Shown here piece after piece: positions 1 through 7,532 of a stretch of 64,000 bases of DNA. The DNA comes from Pseudorhodoferax sp032153935 (GTDB lineage Bacteria > Pseudomonadota > Gammaproteobacteria > Burkholderiales > Burkholderiaceae_C): positions 3,906,001-3,970,000 of the forward strand of contig NZ_CAXUQL020000001.1 in assembly GCF_964253035.1 (NCBI RefSeq), read 5' to 3'. The notes under the pieces were generated by a model that did not search any database, had not been told where the DNA came from, and saw nothing but the letters and a program-made list of their open reading frames with translations. The first letter of the stretch is position 1. The number at the start of each line of letters is the position of its first letter. A program made the translations under genes and the position numbers.

Positions 1-1477
1 AGTTGAAGTAGCGCCGGTCCGACACGTACTTCCACTCCGGATCGCTGGACACCAGGCGCGCGCCCCAGACCCGGTAGCCGCGCCCGGAAAGGTAGCGCAG
101 GCAGTTCACGCCCAGCGGGTTGAGCAGCTCCTGCTGGGCGAAGTTGATGTCGAGCTCGAAGCGCAACGCGCCCGTCACGACCTCGTTGGCCGGCGCCTTG
201 TGCACGCCGCGCTGCACGTCGTTGCGCGCGTAGATGCCGGTCACGAAACCCGAGGGCGGCAGCGCGATCTCGCGCGGGATGTCGTCGCGGCCCGCCCGGG
301 CCAGCGGGTTGGCCACCACCACCCAGGGGTAGTAGAGCGCCGCACGGGTGGAGTCGACACGGCCGCGCGCGATGCGCATGTCGCCGGGCGTCTGGCGCGG
401 CGCGCAGTCGAGCACGGCGATGCGGTAGGCACGGCGGCGTTCGGCGTGCGCGATCAGCGCGTTCTGCACGGCCGGGCCTTCGGCGTAGGCGCTGCTGCCG
501 GGCGCGGCGACGATGGACACGTCTTCCAGGCCCGACAGCAGGGCCAGCGCGGCAGCGTAGCTGCCCTCCGTGGTCTCCGCGCCCAGGGTGGGGGCATTGC
601 CGTCGCTGCCGCCAGCCAGGGTGAGCAGGCGGCGGCCCTCGGTGTCGCCGGCCACGGCGGGCAGCGCGCGCACGGCGGCCAGCAGTTCGAAGGCGTCCAC
701 GCCGGTGCCGACATCGGCCATGACCAGGTTGGTGAGCGCCTCGGCCCGGCTGCCGGGGGTCTGCGCCAGCACCGTGCCCAGCCAGCGCGGGTGGGCGCGC
801 GCCAGGCCCAGGTCTTCCCAGGTCTGGGCGCCGCCGTCGGCGTCGACCACGTCCAGCGCCAGCGTCAACAGGGCGGCCGTGGCGCCGTCGCCACCGGGCA
901 CGTCGGCCGGGCCCAGCCCGGCGAGGTCGAGCGCGGTGGCGTCCGATTCGGCCCAGGCGCTGCCGCTGCCCTGGTAGAGCGTTTCGGTGTCGGCCACCGT
1001 GACGGCGAGCAGGCTGCCGGCCGGCGCCGTGGCCATGGTGCGCAGCGTGGCCGGGCGCTGGGCGACGCGGAACAGCACGCGGCCATTGCCGGCTGCGCCC
1101 GGAAAGCGCGCGCGCATGACCACGCTGGCGGCCGCATCGGCGCCCGTCAGCAGCGCGCCGGAGGCCGGCTGCGCGCCGCCGACCGTGCGCACCACGTACA
1201 GCCGCGAGCCGCCGTTGTCGAAGTAGGCGCGCACGGCATGGGCGACGTAGTTGAGGTTGCGCGTGGCGTCCGCCAGGTCGGCCAGACCCAGGTTTTCCAA
1301 ACTGCCGTAGATGTGCTCGAAGTCGGTCAGGCTGGTGACCAGCTCGGGCACGCCGGCCACCGGCCCGCGCCGCGTGGGACCGACGAAGGCCGTGGTGCTG
1401 GTGCCCACGCCCTCGATGGATTTGGCGCGGAAGCTGGTCTCTTCCACGTAGACGCCGGGTGCCAGGTATTCGGGCAT
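1..1477 (-). CDS. Contractile tail sheath protein (3' end outside window)
   Basis: The visible 492 residues start MPEYLAPGVYVEETSFRAKS, the usual opening of tail sheath proteins of contractile phage tails and extracellular injection systems (Afp/PVC type), and the visible end has the conserved C-terminal-domain pattern SDPEWKYVSDRRYFN. Sheath subunits polymerise around the inner tube and contract to drive it through a target membrane. A strong Shine-Dalgarno (GAAAGGAG) lies 6-13 nt before the ATG at 1477. The upstream gene stops at 1519, and the order DUF4255 protein, unknown protein, sheath indicates one leftward operon. The reading frame is open to the window edge, so tube, baseplate and ATPase genes, if present, lie outside. 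Family call is firm; phage remnant, tailocin or eCIS cannot be separated from this fragment. Confidence 0.93.
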   Translation of the reverse strand, partial: MPEYLAPGVYVEETSFRAKSIEGVGTSTTAFVGPTRRGPVAGVPELVTSLTDFEHIYGSLENLGLADLADATRNLNYVAHAVRAYFDNGGSRLYVVRTVGGAQPASGALLTGADAAASVVMRARFPGAAGNGRVLFRVAQRPATLRTMATAPAGSLLAVTVADTETLYQGSGSAWAESDATALDLAGLGPADVPGGDGATAALLTLALDVVDADGGAQTWEDLGLARAHPRWLGTVLAQTPGSRAEALTNLVMADVGTGVDAFELLAAVRALPAVAGDTEGRRLLTLAGGSDGNAPTLGAETTEGSYAAALALLSGLEDVSIVAAPGSSAYAEGPAVQNALIAHAERRRAYRIAVLDCAPRQTPGDMRIARGRVDSTRAALYYPWVVVANPLARAGRDDIPREIALPPSGFVTGIYARNDVQRGVHKAPANEVVTGALRFELDINFAQQELLNPLGVNCLRYLSGRGYRVWGARLVSSDPEWKYVSDRRYFN

Positions 1478-1518
1478 GGCCTAACTCCTTTCATGCAGAC
1501 GGGAAGCTCGCGCGGCTG

Positions 1519-2322
1519 TCATGGCACGGCGAGCACGAGGGACAGGGACAGGCTGCGGCCCGCTGCGAGCGCCACGGCCTGCGTGGCGTTCGGCAGCGTG
1601 GCGGCGCGGGCTTCGAGCAGATCGGGGTCGACCAGTGGCAGCACAGCGGGCGCGCGGCCGGCCTGTACAACGGCCAGCGGCGTGCGCAGGCCGGCTTCAG
1701 GATCGAACACCCATTGCAGTTCGGCCGCCAGTTCGCTGACGACCACGGCGTCCGGATCGTCCGACCAGGTCGTGACGGGCACGCCAGGCACCGGCACCAG
1801 GGCCTCGCCGCGCCAGTCGGACAGGCCGCGCGCCAGCACGCGGCCATCGGCGCGCACCAGCAGCAGTGCGCCGCCCAGCGCATCGCCGCTGGCCTGCGCG
1901 TGCAGGCTGGCGCGCAGCAGCGACCAGTTGGCGCCGGTGGGGGCGGCGGCGGCGGGGTAGAGCGCGAGTTCGATGGGTGCGAACAGGCCGTCGGGCTGGC
2001 CGGGAACGGGGTCGCGCGGCAGGGCCAGGGTCGTGCTGCGCGGCAGGTAGCGGCCCAGCGGGTCGTGCACGCGGAGCGGCAATTCGACGCTGCCGATCGC
2101 GGGCGCCGCTGGCGGCAGTGCGAAGGCGGCTTCGTGCGCGGCCAGCGCATCGGCGCGCACGATCACGTACAGGCCGCTGCGGTTGCGCCGCACGCTGCCG
2201 CCAGCCAGCTGCAGTTGCAGCGGTGTGTCGATCTGCGTGCGCGTGACGGCGTCGATGCAGCGCACGGCGCCCAGCACGCGTGTTTCCACGCGTTCCAGTT
2301 CGCGCAGCGCCAGCGTGCTCAC
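1519..2322 (-). CDS. Unknown protein of the tail-sheath operon
   Basis: A 267-residue protein. The GTG start overlaps the stop of the upstream DUF4255 gene (GTGA), indicating translational coupling; a much longer upstream extension in this frame lies entirely over the DUF4255 gene and is rejected. I do not recognise a named domain with confidence. The sequence is rich in short beta-prone stretches (TRTQIDTPLQLQLAGG, SGLYVIVRADA, LRVHDPLGRYLP) and the middle reads like a carboxypeptidase-regulatory or Ig-like module (ALLLVRADGRVLARGLSDWR). It ends at 1519, 41 nt before the sheath start. Position between DUF4255 and sheath suggests a structural or assembly role in the particle; that is inference. 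Confidence 0.7.
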   Translation of the reverse strand: MSTLALRELERVETRVLGAVRCIDAVTRTQIDTPLQLQLAGGSVRRNRSGLYVIVRADALAAHEAAFALPPAAPAIGSVELPLRVHDPLGRYLPRSTTLALPRDPVPGQPDGLFAPIELALYPAAAAPTGANWSLLRASLHAQASGDALGGALLLVRADGRVLARGLSDWRGEALVPVPGVPVTTWSDDPDAVVVSELAAELQWVFDPEAGLRTPLAVVQAGRAPAVLPLVDPDLLEARAATLPNATQAVALAAGRSLSLSLVLAVP

Positions 2323-2918
2323 GACGGCGTCCCCGCTGCGATGGCGCTGCCGTAGGCCAGGCGCGTGGCGACGACCGGTGCGGCGTCGAGCAGGCCATCG
2401 GGATCCAGCCGCACACGGCGCGCGATGTAGGAGACCGACAGCCGGTAGGGCGGCTCCAGCGCGTCCCAGATGCGCATCATGTCTTCGGTGGACAGCTCGG
2501 ACGGGATGATCTGCACCACCTCGTCGGCGCCCCAGCCGGCCTCGGGCGACAGCGCCGACGCGTCCAGGATGGGGTGCTGGTAGAGCTGGCGCATGGCCCA
2601 GGCCATGGGCAGCAGCTCGTCCTGCGGGTTGCCGGCCCAGGCCGTCAGCAGCAGGTGCACATCCAGGCCCAGCGGCGGTTGCTGCTCGGGCGACATGCGG
2701 TCGGGCCGGGCCTGGCGCAGGTGCTCGTTGACGGTCAGTCGGTAGCAGTACAGCGTGAGCCGCGTGGCGTCGTCCTGCGGCACGGCGAGTTCGCCCGAGG
2801 ACAGCAGCGCGAAGTCGCACTCGGGCATGGCCTGGCCAGCCACCTCGGCCGGGTAGGTGTTGCGCAGGTAGGTCACGAGGGACTGCCCCACCGAGTGGAT
2901 CGCCTGGATGTTGGCCAT
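2319..2918 (-). CDS. DUF4255 (Pvc16/Afp16-like) protein
   Basis: A 199-residue protein beginning MANIQAIHSVGQSLVTYLRN, with the DUF4255 hallmarks of an N-terminal helix, an LTLYCYRLTVNEHLR strand region and a central LGLDVHLLLTAWAGN followed by LPMAWAMRQLYQHPIL. In Afp and PVC particles the family member (Afp16/Pvc16) is the tail terminator that caps the sheath-tube stack and sets length. It starts 19 nt after the small gene at 2938-3195 and overlaps the next gene by 4 nt, so it belongs to the sheath operon. Length is normal for the family. Confident family call; role by homology. Confidence 0.9.
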   Translation of the reverse strand: MANIQAIHSVGQSLVTYLRNTYPAEVAGQAMPECDFALLSSGELAVPQDDATRLTLYCYRLTVNEHLRQARPDRMSPEQQPPLGLDVHLLLTAWAGNPQDELLPMAWAMRQLYQHPILDASALSPEAGWGADEVVQIIPSELSTEDMMRIWDALEPPYRLSVSYIARRVRLDPDGLLDAAPVVATRLAYGSAIAAGTPS

Positions 2919-2937
2919 GGTTGTCGCGTCATGTCGT

Positions 2938-3195
2938 TCAATGCCTGCCCGACGGGGAGCGTGGTGCGCGGTAGATCGCGCCGTGGCCCGGCAACGGCAC
3001 CCGCTCGATCCGGCCCTGCTGCAGCAGCGCAGACAGCGCCTGCTGCAGTTCCTGCGCCGTGACCAGCACCCCGGCCTTGCCCAGCCACCACTGCGCGATG
3101 CCGTCCTCGGAATCGGCCGCGAACGGGTGGCGCGCGAGGTAGTCCAGGATCACCTGTTGCGCCTGCCGCCACGCTGGTTCCGCCGGATCGTGCAA
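2938..3195 (-). CDS. Small unknown protein, first gene of the tail-sheath operon
   Basis: An 85-residue protein (HDPAEPAWRQAQQVILDYLA at the N-terminus) with no in-frame ATG. The start is a TTG at 3195, supported by a GGGGGGTG purine run about 6-13 nt upstream and by the sigma-54 promoter at 3227-3243, whose expected start site leaves a leader of about 20 nt. The sequence looks all-helical with a small winged-helix flavour (a run of helices, then QGRIERVPLPGHGAIYRA resembling a beta wing). Its function is unknown. As the first gene of the operon it could be an adaptor or regulator. Confidence 0.68.
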   Translation of the reverse strand: MHDPAEPAWRQAQQVILDYLARHPFAADSEDGIAQWWLGKAGVLVTAQELQQALSALLQQGRIERVPLPGHGAIYRAPRSPSGRH

Positions 3196-3226
3196 TCACA
3201 CCCCCCAGTCCATCTGACCATGCCAT

Positions 3227-3243
3227 TGCGAACGCCGTGCCAG
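3227..3243 (-). promoter_or_regulatory. Sigma-54 (-24/-12) promoter of the tail-sheath operon
   Basis: On the minus strand the sequence reads CTGGCACGGCGTTCGCA, against the sigma-54 consensus TGGCACG-N4-TTGCA: the -24 block is perfect, the spacing between GG and GC is exactly 10 nt, and there is one mismatch at the -12 block (TCGC for TTGC). Predicted transcription start is near 3216, about 20 nt before the TTG of the first gene. The sigma-54 activator gene lies directly upstream. Confidence 0.78.
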
Positions 3244-3305
3244 CCCGCAGGCCGCACGCAAGTGATTGATGGGATTGGCGTTCTTGCCGCACGCCGGGGG
3301 CAGGT

Positions 3306-3343
3306 GGGTCGCTGGCGACCCGGCGCGGCGGACCCGCTGGGTC
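3306..3343. promoter_or_regulatory. Paired palindromes, candidate enhancer (UAS) for the sigma-54 activator
   Basis: GGGTCGCTGGCGACCC at 3306-3321 is a perfect inverted repeat (7-bp arms, 2-nt centre), followed at 3331-3343 by GACCCGCTGGGTC (5-bp arms, 3-nt centre). Both carry GGGTC/GACCC halves. They lie about 65-100 bp upstream of the -24 element at 3243, the normal distance for an activator binding site, and just past the stop of the activator gene. Binding is inferred. Confidence 0.5.
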
Positions 3344-3363
3344 GGCCGCCGCCCCGGTTGCTG

Positions 3364-4338
3364 CTACAGGCCGTGCTTCTTGAGCAGCTTGCCCAGCGCG
3401 CGCCGCTCCTTGCCGGCCAGCCGGGCGGCGTGGGTCACGTTGCCCTGGGTCTGCTGCATCAGGGCCTGCAGGTAGTCGCGCTCGAACTGCAGCAGCGACT
3501 CCTCGCGCGCATCGTGGAAGCTGCGCAGCGCGCCAGGGGCCACGCTGGCTGGTGTGACCACGGTCACCCGCGTGAGTGCCGGCTGGGGCGACAGCTCCAG
3601 CGTGTCGCCATCGGACAACATCAGCGCGCGCTGCACGCGGTTGTCGAGCTCGCGCACATTGCCGGGCCAGGCGTGGCAGGCCATCCAGTCCAGGCTGGCG
3701 GCGGTCAGCCGGCGCGGCGCCAGCGCATGCTGGCGCTGGTGCTCGACCAGGAAGTGCTCGGCCAGCAGCTGGGCGTCGCCCGGGCGTTCGCGCAGCGGCG
3801 GCAGCTCCAGCAGCAGCACATTGAGGCGGAACACCAGGTCGTCGCGGAAGTGGTGGCCGTCCAGCAGCGCGTCCAGCCGCGGGCTGGCGGCCGCGACGAT
3901 GCGCACGTTGCCGCTGCACTCGCGCGCGCCGCCGACCGGGCGGTAGCGCTGGTCCTGCAGGAAGCGCAGCAGGGCGACCTGGGCGCGCGGCGGCAGCGCG
4001 TCGAGCTCGTCCAGGAACAGCGTGCCGCCTTCGGCCGCGGCCACCAGGCCGGTGCGGGCCTGGCGCGCGTCGGTGAAGGCGCCGCGCTCGCAGCCGAACA
4101 GCTCGGTCTCGACCAGCGTCTCGGGCAGTGCGCCGCAGTTGACGGGAACGAAGGGCCCGTGCTGGCGCGCCGAACGGTAGTGGATGGCACGCGCCGCCAG
4201 TTCCTTGCCGGTGCCGGTTTCGCCCCGGATCAGCACCGGCGCGTCGAAGCGGGCCATGCGCTCGATCAGCTGCAAGGCCTGCAGGAAGGCGGGCGAACGA
4301 CCGATCAGGCGTGGCGCGGCAAGGCTGGCTGGCTGCAT
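3364..4338 (-). CDS. PspF-like sigma-54-dependent transcriptional activator
   Basis: A 324-residue AAA+ enhancer-binding protein. Start chosen at 4338 (MQPASLAAPRLIGRSPAF), because the longer frame runs through a strong hairpin and low-quality sequence. There is no N-terminal sensory domain: the AAA+ module begins at about residue 10. Walker A GETGTGKE is near residues 38-45, Walker B GGTLFLDELD near 103-112, the arginine-finger region ELPPLRERPGD follows, and a Fis-type HTH ends the protein. The sigma-54-contacting loop reads GAFTDA rather than GAFTGA. The gene lies immediately upstream of, and in the same direction as, the sigma-54 promoter of the tail-sheath operon, so it is very likely its dedicated activator. 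How its activity is controlled is not visible; like PspF it may depend on a partner protein. Confidence 0.92.
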   Translation of the reverse strand: MQPASLAAPRLIGRSPAFLQALQLIERMARFDAPVLIRGETGTGKELAARAIHYRSARQHGPFVPVNCGALPETLVETELFGCERGAFTDARQARTGLVAAAEGGTLFLDELDALPPRAQVALLRFLQDQRYRPVGGARECSGNVRIVAAASPRLDALLDGHHFRDDLVFRLNVLLLELPPLRERPGDAQLLAEHFLVEHQRQHALAPRRLTAASLDWMACHAWPGNVRELDNRVQRALMLSDGDTLELSPQPALTRVTVVTPASVAPGALRSFHDAREESLLQFERDYLQALMQQTQGNVTHAARLAGKERRALGKLLKKHGL

Positions 4339-4402
4339 GGATCTTCCCGGTGGTGGGCGATCCCTGAGCCTAGCGCCGCCGGCCCCTGCCGGGCAAGTCG
4401 CA

Positions 4403-4436
4403 GGCCCCGCTGCCGGCGCGGCAGCGGGGCCTTTTT
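4403..4436 (+). terminator. Terminator-like hairpin with T-tract on the + strand
   Basis: A 12-bp perfect stem (GGCCCCGCTGCC at 4403-4414 paired with GGCAGCGGGGCC at 4420-4431, 5-nt loop) is followed by TTTTT on the + strand. Both flanking genes run on the minus strand, where no T-run follows the stem. It would stop antisense transcription, or act as a structured barrier between the 4477-4890 gene and the activator gene. Confidence 0.5.
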
Positions 4437-4476
4437 CGGCTGGATGGTGGATGACTCCAGTCACCCACCGAGCGGG

Positions 4477-4890
4477 TCAGCTGGCGCTCTTGTCCTTGAG
4501 CTTCTCGCCGCCGCGGCGGATGGCATCGCCGCTGCGTTCCATGCCGTTGCCCACGGCTTCGCCGGTGCGTTGGGCGCCATGCTTGATGGCCTCGCCCGTA
4601 CGGTGCGCGCCGCGCTTGATGGCGGCGCCGGCATTGTGCGCGCCTTCCTTGATGTTCTGCTCCGCGCGGGCGGCCGGACCGGGCTGCGGGTTGCGCGGGT
4701 CGGCGCTGCGGTAAGCCGGCTGCGCGTCGCGCGCGGCTGGGGCCATGTCGGTGTTGCCGTTGCGGTAGTTCTGCAGGGCCTGGTCCATGCGCTGTTCGCG
4801 TGTGGTGTCCTGCGCCTGGGCCGTGGGCAGCAGGCCGGCGAGGGCGATGGCGGTGGCGGCGATCAGGCCCAGGTGGCGGGGAGTCTTCAT
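4477..4890 (-). CDS. Exported small protein with LEA-like 11-residue repeats
   Basis: A 137-residue protein starting MKTPRHLGLIAATAIALAGL, with a clear Sec signal peptide ending LPTAQA-QD. An ATG 17 codons upstream exists, but the signal peptide fixes this start. The second half is made of imperfect 11-residue units (IKEGAHNAGAA, IKRGAHRTGEA, IKHGAQRTGEA, VGNGMERSGDA, IRRGGEKLKDK), an amphipathic pattern like that of late-embryogenesis-abundant and apolipoprotein-like proteins. The predicted location is periplasmic or outer surface. The gene is monocistronic by spacing. Function unknown; desiccation or membrane protection is a guess from the repeat type. Confidence 0.8.
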   Translation of the reverse strand: MKTPRHLGLIAATAIALAGLLPTAQAQDTTREQRMDQALQNYRNGNTDMAPAARDAQPAYRSADPRNPQPGPAARAEQNIKEGAHNAGAAIKRGAHRTGEAIKHGAQRTGEAVGNGMERSGDAIRRGGEKLKDKSAS

Positions 4891-4993
4891 GGTGCAATCC
4901 GTTGTCGTTGGGATGGCACAAGCGTAAACAGGGGCCGCCACCGGCGCAGTCGGCTGGCCGCGCGCGCTGGCGTGGGCCTGCGACTACGTGGCG

Positions 4994-5947
4994 TCAGATC
5001 TCGTAGCCCTCGGCTGTCGCGCGATCCTTGTCGGCCACCATGGCCTGGTCGACCACGCTGCGCTGCAGCGTCGGTGCGAAGGACTCGATCAGCGCGTAGA
5101 CGTAGGCCCGCAGGTAGCTGCCGCGGCGCAAGGCCAGCTTGGTCAGGTTGATGCCGAACAGCGCGCCCGCGTCGATGGCGCGCAACTGGGTGTCGCGCTC
5201 GGCCTCGAAGGCGATGGAGGCGACGATGCCCACGCCCATGCCGAGTTCCACATAGGTCTTGATCACGTCGGCGTCCATCGCACTCAGCACGATGCGCGGC
5301 TCGATGCGCTGCTTGGCGAAGGCCTGGTCGATGTGGCCGCGGCCCGTGAAGCCCGCGCCGTAGGTGATCAGCGGATAGCGCGCCAGCTTCTCCAGGCTGA
5401 GCGGGCCGTCCAGCAGCGGGTGGTTGGGCGGCACGATGATGGAGTGGGTCCAGCGGTAGCAGGGCAGGGCCACGAGGTCGGCGTACTGGGCCAGCGCCTC
5501 GGTCGCGATGCCGATGTCGGCCTCGCCCGACAGCAGCATCTCGGCCACCTGGCGCGGCGAGCCCTGGTGCAGGTGCAGCCTGACGTTGGGGAACTGCAGC
5601 CGGAACTCCTGCACCGCCGTGGGCAGCGCATAGCGGGCCTGGGTGTGCGTGGCCGCAATCGAGAGCGAGCCGCTTTGCTGCGCCACGAACTCCTGGCCCG
5701 CGGTGCGCAGGTTGTGGCTGCCTTGCAGGATGTTCTCGATGATGGGCAGCACATGGGCGCCGGGCTCGGTCAGCCCTGTGAGCCGCTTGCCGGCACGCAC
5801 GAACAGGTCGATGCCCAGCTCTTCCTCCAGCTCGCGGATCTGCCGGCTCACGCCGGGTTGCGAGGTGTGCAGGGTGTGGGCCACTTCGGTGAGGTTGAAG
5901 CCGCAGCGCACGGTTTCGCGCACGGATCTCAATTGCTGGAAGTTCAT
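4994..5947 (-). CDS. cysB: CysB-family LysR regulator of sulfur assimilation
   Basis: A 317-residue LysR protein starting MNFQQLRSVRETVRCGFNLT, the typical CysB/Cbl opening, with the HTH TEVAHTLHTSQPGVSRQIRE at about residues 18-37 and the CysB effector-domain signatures ATHTQARYALP and TYGAGFTGRG. CysB-type regulators sense acetylserine or sulfate status and activate sulfate and sulfonate uptake genes. The start at 5947 matches the family N-terminus; an in-frame ATG 12 codons earlier is not needed. The surrounding genes (SfnB-like flavoprotein, SsuD-like monooxygenase, ABC uptake) are classic targets. Close relatives called SsuR or Cbl cannot be excluded. Confidence 0.93.
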   Translation of the reverse strand: MNFQQLRSVRETVRCGFNLTEVAHTLHTSQPGVSRQIRELEEELGIDLFVRAGKRLTGLTEPGAHVLPIIENILQGSHNLRTAGQEFVAQQSGSLSIAATHTQARYALPTAVQEFRLQFPNVRLHLHQGSPRQVAEMLLSGEADIGIATEALAQYADLVALPCYRWTHSIIVPPNHPLLDGPLSLEKLARYPLITYGAGFTGRGHIDQAFAKQRIEPRIVLSAMDADVIKTYVELGMGVGIVASIAFEAERDTQLRAIDAGALFGINLTKLALRRGSYLRAYVYALIESFAPTLQRSVVDQAMVADKDRATAEGYEI

Positions 5948-6024
5948 CGTGCCGCATTGTTCGGGGCGACACACAAATCTCAAACGATTGATTCGTAGGT
6001 TCTATATGGCCAAAACATCGCTGG

Positions 6025-6055
6025 AAAAAAAGCCCCATGCCGGCCGGCATGGGGC
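6025..6055 (-). terminator. Rho-independent terminator after the SfnB-like gene
   Basis: A perfect 24-bp palindrome at 6032-6055 (arms of 12 nt, GCCCCATGCCGG and its complement) is preceded on the + strand by seven A, so on the minus strand the stem is followed by TTTTTTT. It lies 125 nt past the stop of the 6180-7388 gene and separates it from the cysB promoter region. Confidence 0.85.
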
Positions 6056-6144
6056 CCAAATCCCCTTCCAAGGGAGCAGTCGCTGAAAGGCGCGACGCAG
6101 CCACTGTAGGCGCGGCGCAGCAGGGGGCCAAGGAAGCTTCGCGC

Positions 6145-6157
6145 GCTTGCTTATGCG
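6145..6157 (-). repeat. 13-bp motif shared with the tauD promoter
   Basis: On the minus strand this is CGCATAAGCAAGC, identical to 32589-32601 in front of tauD. A shorter relative, GCTTGCTT at 7466-7473, lies in the divergent promoter of the SfnB-like and SsuD-like genes. The link to sulfur genes suggests a CysB-family site; this is inference. The rest of 5948-6179 holds only the terminator and the cysB promoter region. Confidence 0.45.
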
Positions 6158-6179
6158 TCCAGCGCGCAGTGGATGGAGG

Positions 6180-7388
6180 CTAAAGGCCCAGCGCGCGCCG
6201 CCCGGCCGCGGCCAGCACGGCATCGCTCTGCGGCGCGTGCACGCGGCCGCACAGCACGTCGCGCAAGTGGCGCTGCAACGGGTTGTGGCGCGTGAGGCCA
6301 TGGTTGCCGCAGAGCTTGAGCGCGCGTTCCACGGCCTCGATGGACTGGGCCGTCACGCTGTGCTTGAGCAGGCCGCTGTCGGCCACCGCAGGCGGCTCGC
6401 CGCAGTCCACCGCGGCCACGGCATCGTCGAGCTGCACGCGGTTGCTGCGCAGCAGGGCCTCGATCTCGCCCAGCGCCTCGTGCGTGCGCGGCAGGCTGGC
6501 CAGCGGCGCGCCCAGGCTGCCCGGTGCACGCTCGCGCAGAAAGCCCAGCAACCAGTCGCGCGCGGCGCGCGCCACGGCGTCGTAGAGCGCGCCCAGCAGC
6601 ACCGCCATCCAGGCCTGGTGCAGCGCCTGGGCCTGCTGCTCGGCCGGGCTGCCGGCGCCGGGCGCCCAGTCGGCCGGGGCACGCAGGTCGACGGCGTTCT
6701 CCAGCGGCAGCGGCACGTCGTCGAACACCGCCTCATGGCTGCCCGAGGCGCGCAGGCCCAGGTGGTCCCAGCTGCGCTCGATGCGGATGCCGGTCGCCTC
6801 GCGCGGGACCAGGAACACGCCCGTGCGCGGCTGGGCCTCGTCGGTGCGGCCCCAGACGGCCAGCCAGTGCAGGCCCTCGATGCCGGTGCAGTACAGCTTG
6901 TGGCCCGACAGCCGCCAGCCGTCGTTTGTGCGGCGCGCCACGGTGCCGGGCAGGCCGCCGCGGCTGGGCGAGCCCAGCAGCGGCTCCACACGCAGTGCGT
7001 TGATGAGCGCGCCGTCGCGCACGGCATCGCGCGCCACGCGTTCGCGCAGTGCCAGCGGCCAGCGGCTGCCCTCGTGCGCGAGCGCCAGGTGCTGCAGGTA
7101 GGTCATGGTGAGGATCAGCGCCGTGGCTGGCTCGGCATGGGCCAGTGCGGCGACCACGCGGCGGGCCTCGGCCAGGCCGGCGCCCGCGCCGCCCCAGGTC
7201 TTGGGCACCACCAGCGCGACCAGGCCAGCCGCGTGCAGCGCCGCGAAGTTGGCCTGCGGAAACGCGCCGCTGGCGTCCAGCTCGGCCGCACCGGCGGCCA
7301 GCTGGGCCGTGAGGCGGGCCAGCACGGCGGGATGCAGGCCGGCAACGGCGGGTGCGCTGGGCAGGCGGTAGAGCAGGGGGGCGTTCAT
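6180..7388 (-). CDS. SfnB/DszC-like acyl-CoA dehydrogenase-fold flavoprotein
   Basis: A 402-residue acyl-CoA dehydrogenase-fold protein. It shows the FMN/FAD-site region TALILTMTYLQHLALA, the central beta-domain SGHKLYCTGIEGLHWLAVWG, and the C-terminal helical domain with the CGNHGLTRHNPLQRHLRDVL segment seen in SfnB and DszC-type enzymes. Relatives oxidise dimethylsulfone, dibenzothiophene or related organosulfur compounds with reduced flavin, or act as sulfur-starvation dehydrogenases. It diverges from the SsuD-like monooxygenase gene across a 144-nt region and lies next to cysB, which supports a sulfur-scavenging role. Whether it is a monooxygenase or a dehydrogenase cannot be decided here. 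Confidence 0.82.
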   Translation of the reverse strand: MNAPLLYRLPSAPAVAGLHPAVLARLTAQLAAGAAELDASGAFPQANFAALHAAGLVALVVPKTWGGAGAGLAEARRVVAALAHAEPATALILTMTYLQHLALAHEGSRWPLALRERVARDAVRDGALINALRVEPLLGSPSRGGLPGTVARRTNDGWRLSGHKLYCTGIEGLHWLAVWGRTDEAQPRTGVFLVPREATGIRIERSWDHLGLRASGSHEAVFDDVPLPLENAVDLRAPADWAPGAGSPAEQQAQALHQAWMAVLLGALYDAVARAARDWLLGFLRERAPGSLGAPLASLPRTHEALGEIEALLRSNRVQLDDAVAAVDCGEPPAVADSGLLKHSVTAQSIEAVERALKLCGNHGLTRHNPLQRHLRDVLCGRVHAPQSDAVLAAAGRRALGL

Positions 7389-7532
7389 GGAGAGGGCTGA
7401 TCGTGGGGACCGGCCGAGGCTATCGGCCTGGCCCCTCTGCCCAAACTTGCGGGCTGCATATGCATGCTTGCTTTTCTTCGTTTGGATTGCGTGCTCGGCT
7501 GGCTACTGTCGCGCCGATCAACCGGAGTCAAC

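Noticed and set aside
1..4338. Complete prophage
   Set aside because: No integrase, att sites, capsid or terminase genes are visible in this part; only tail-like genes and a chromosomal-type activator.
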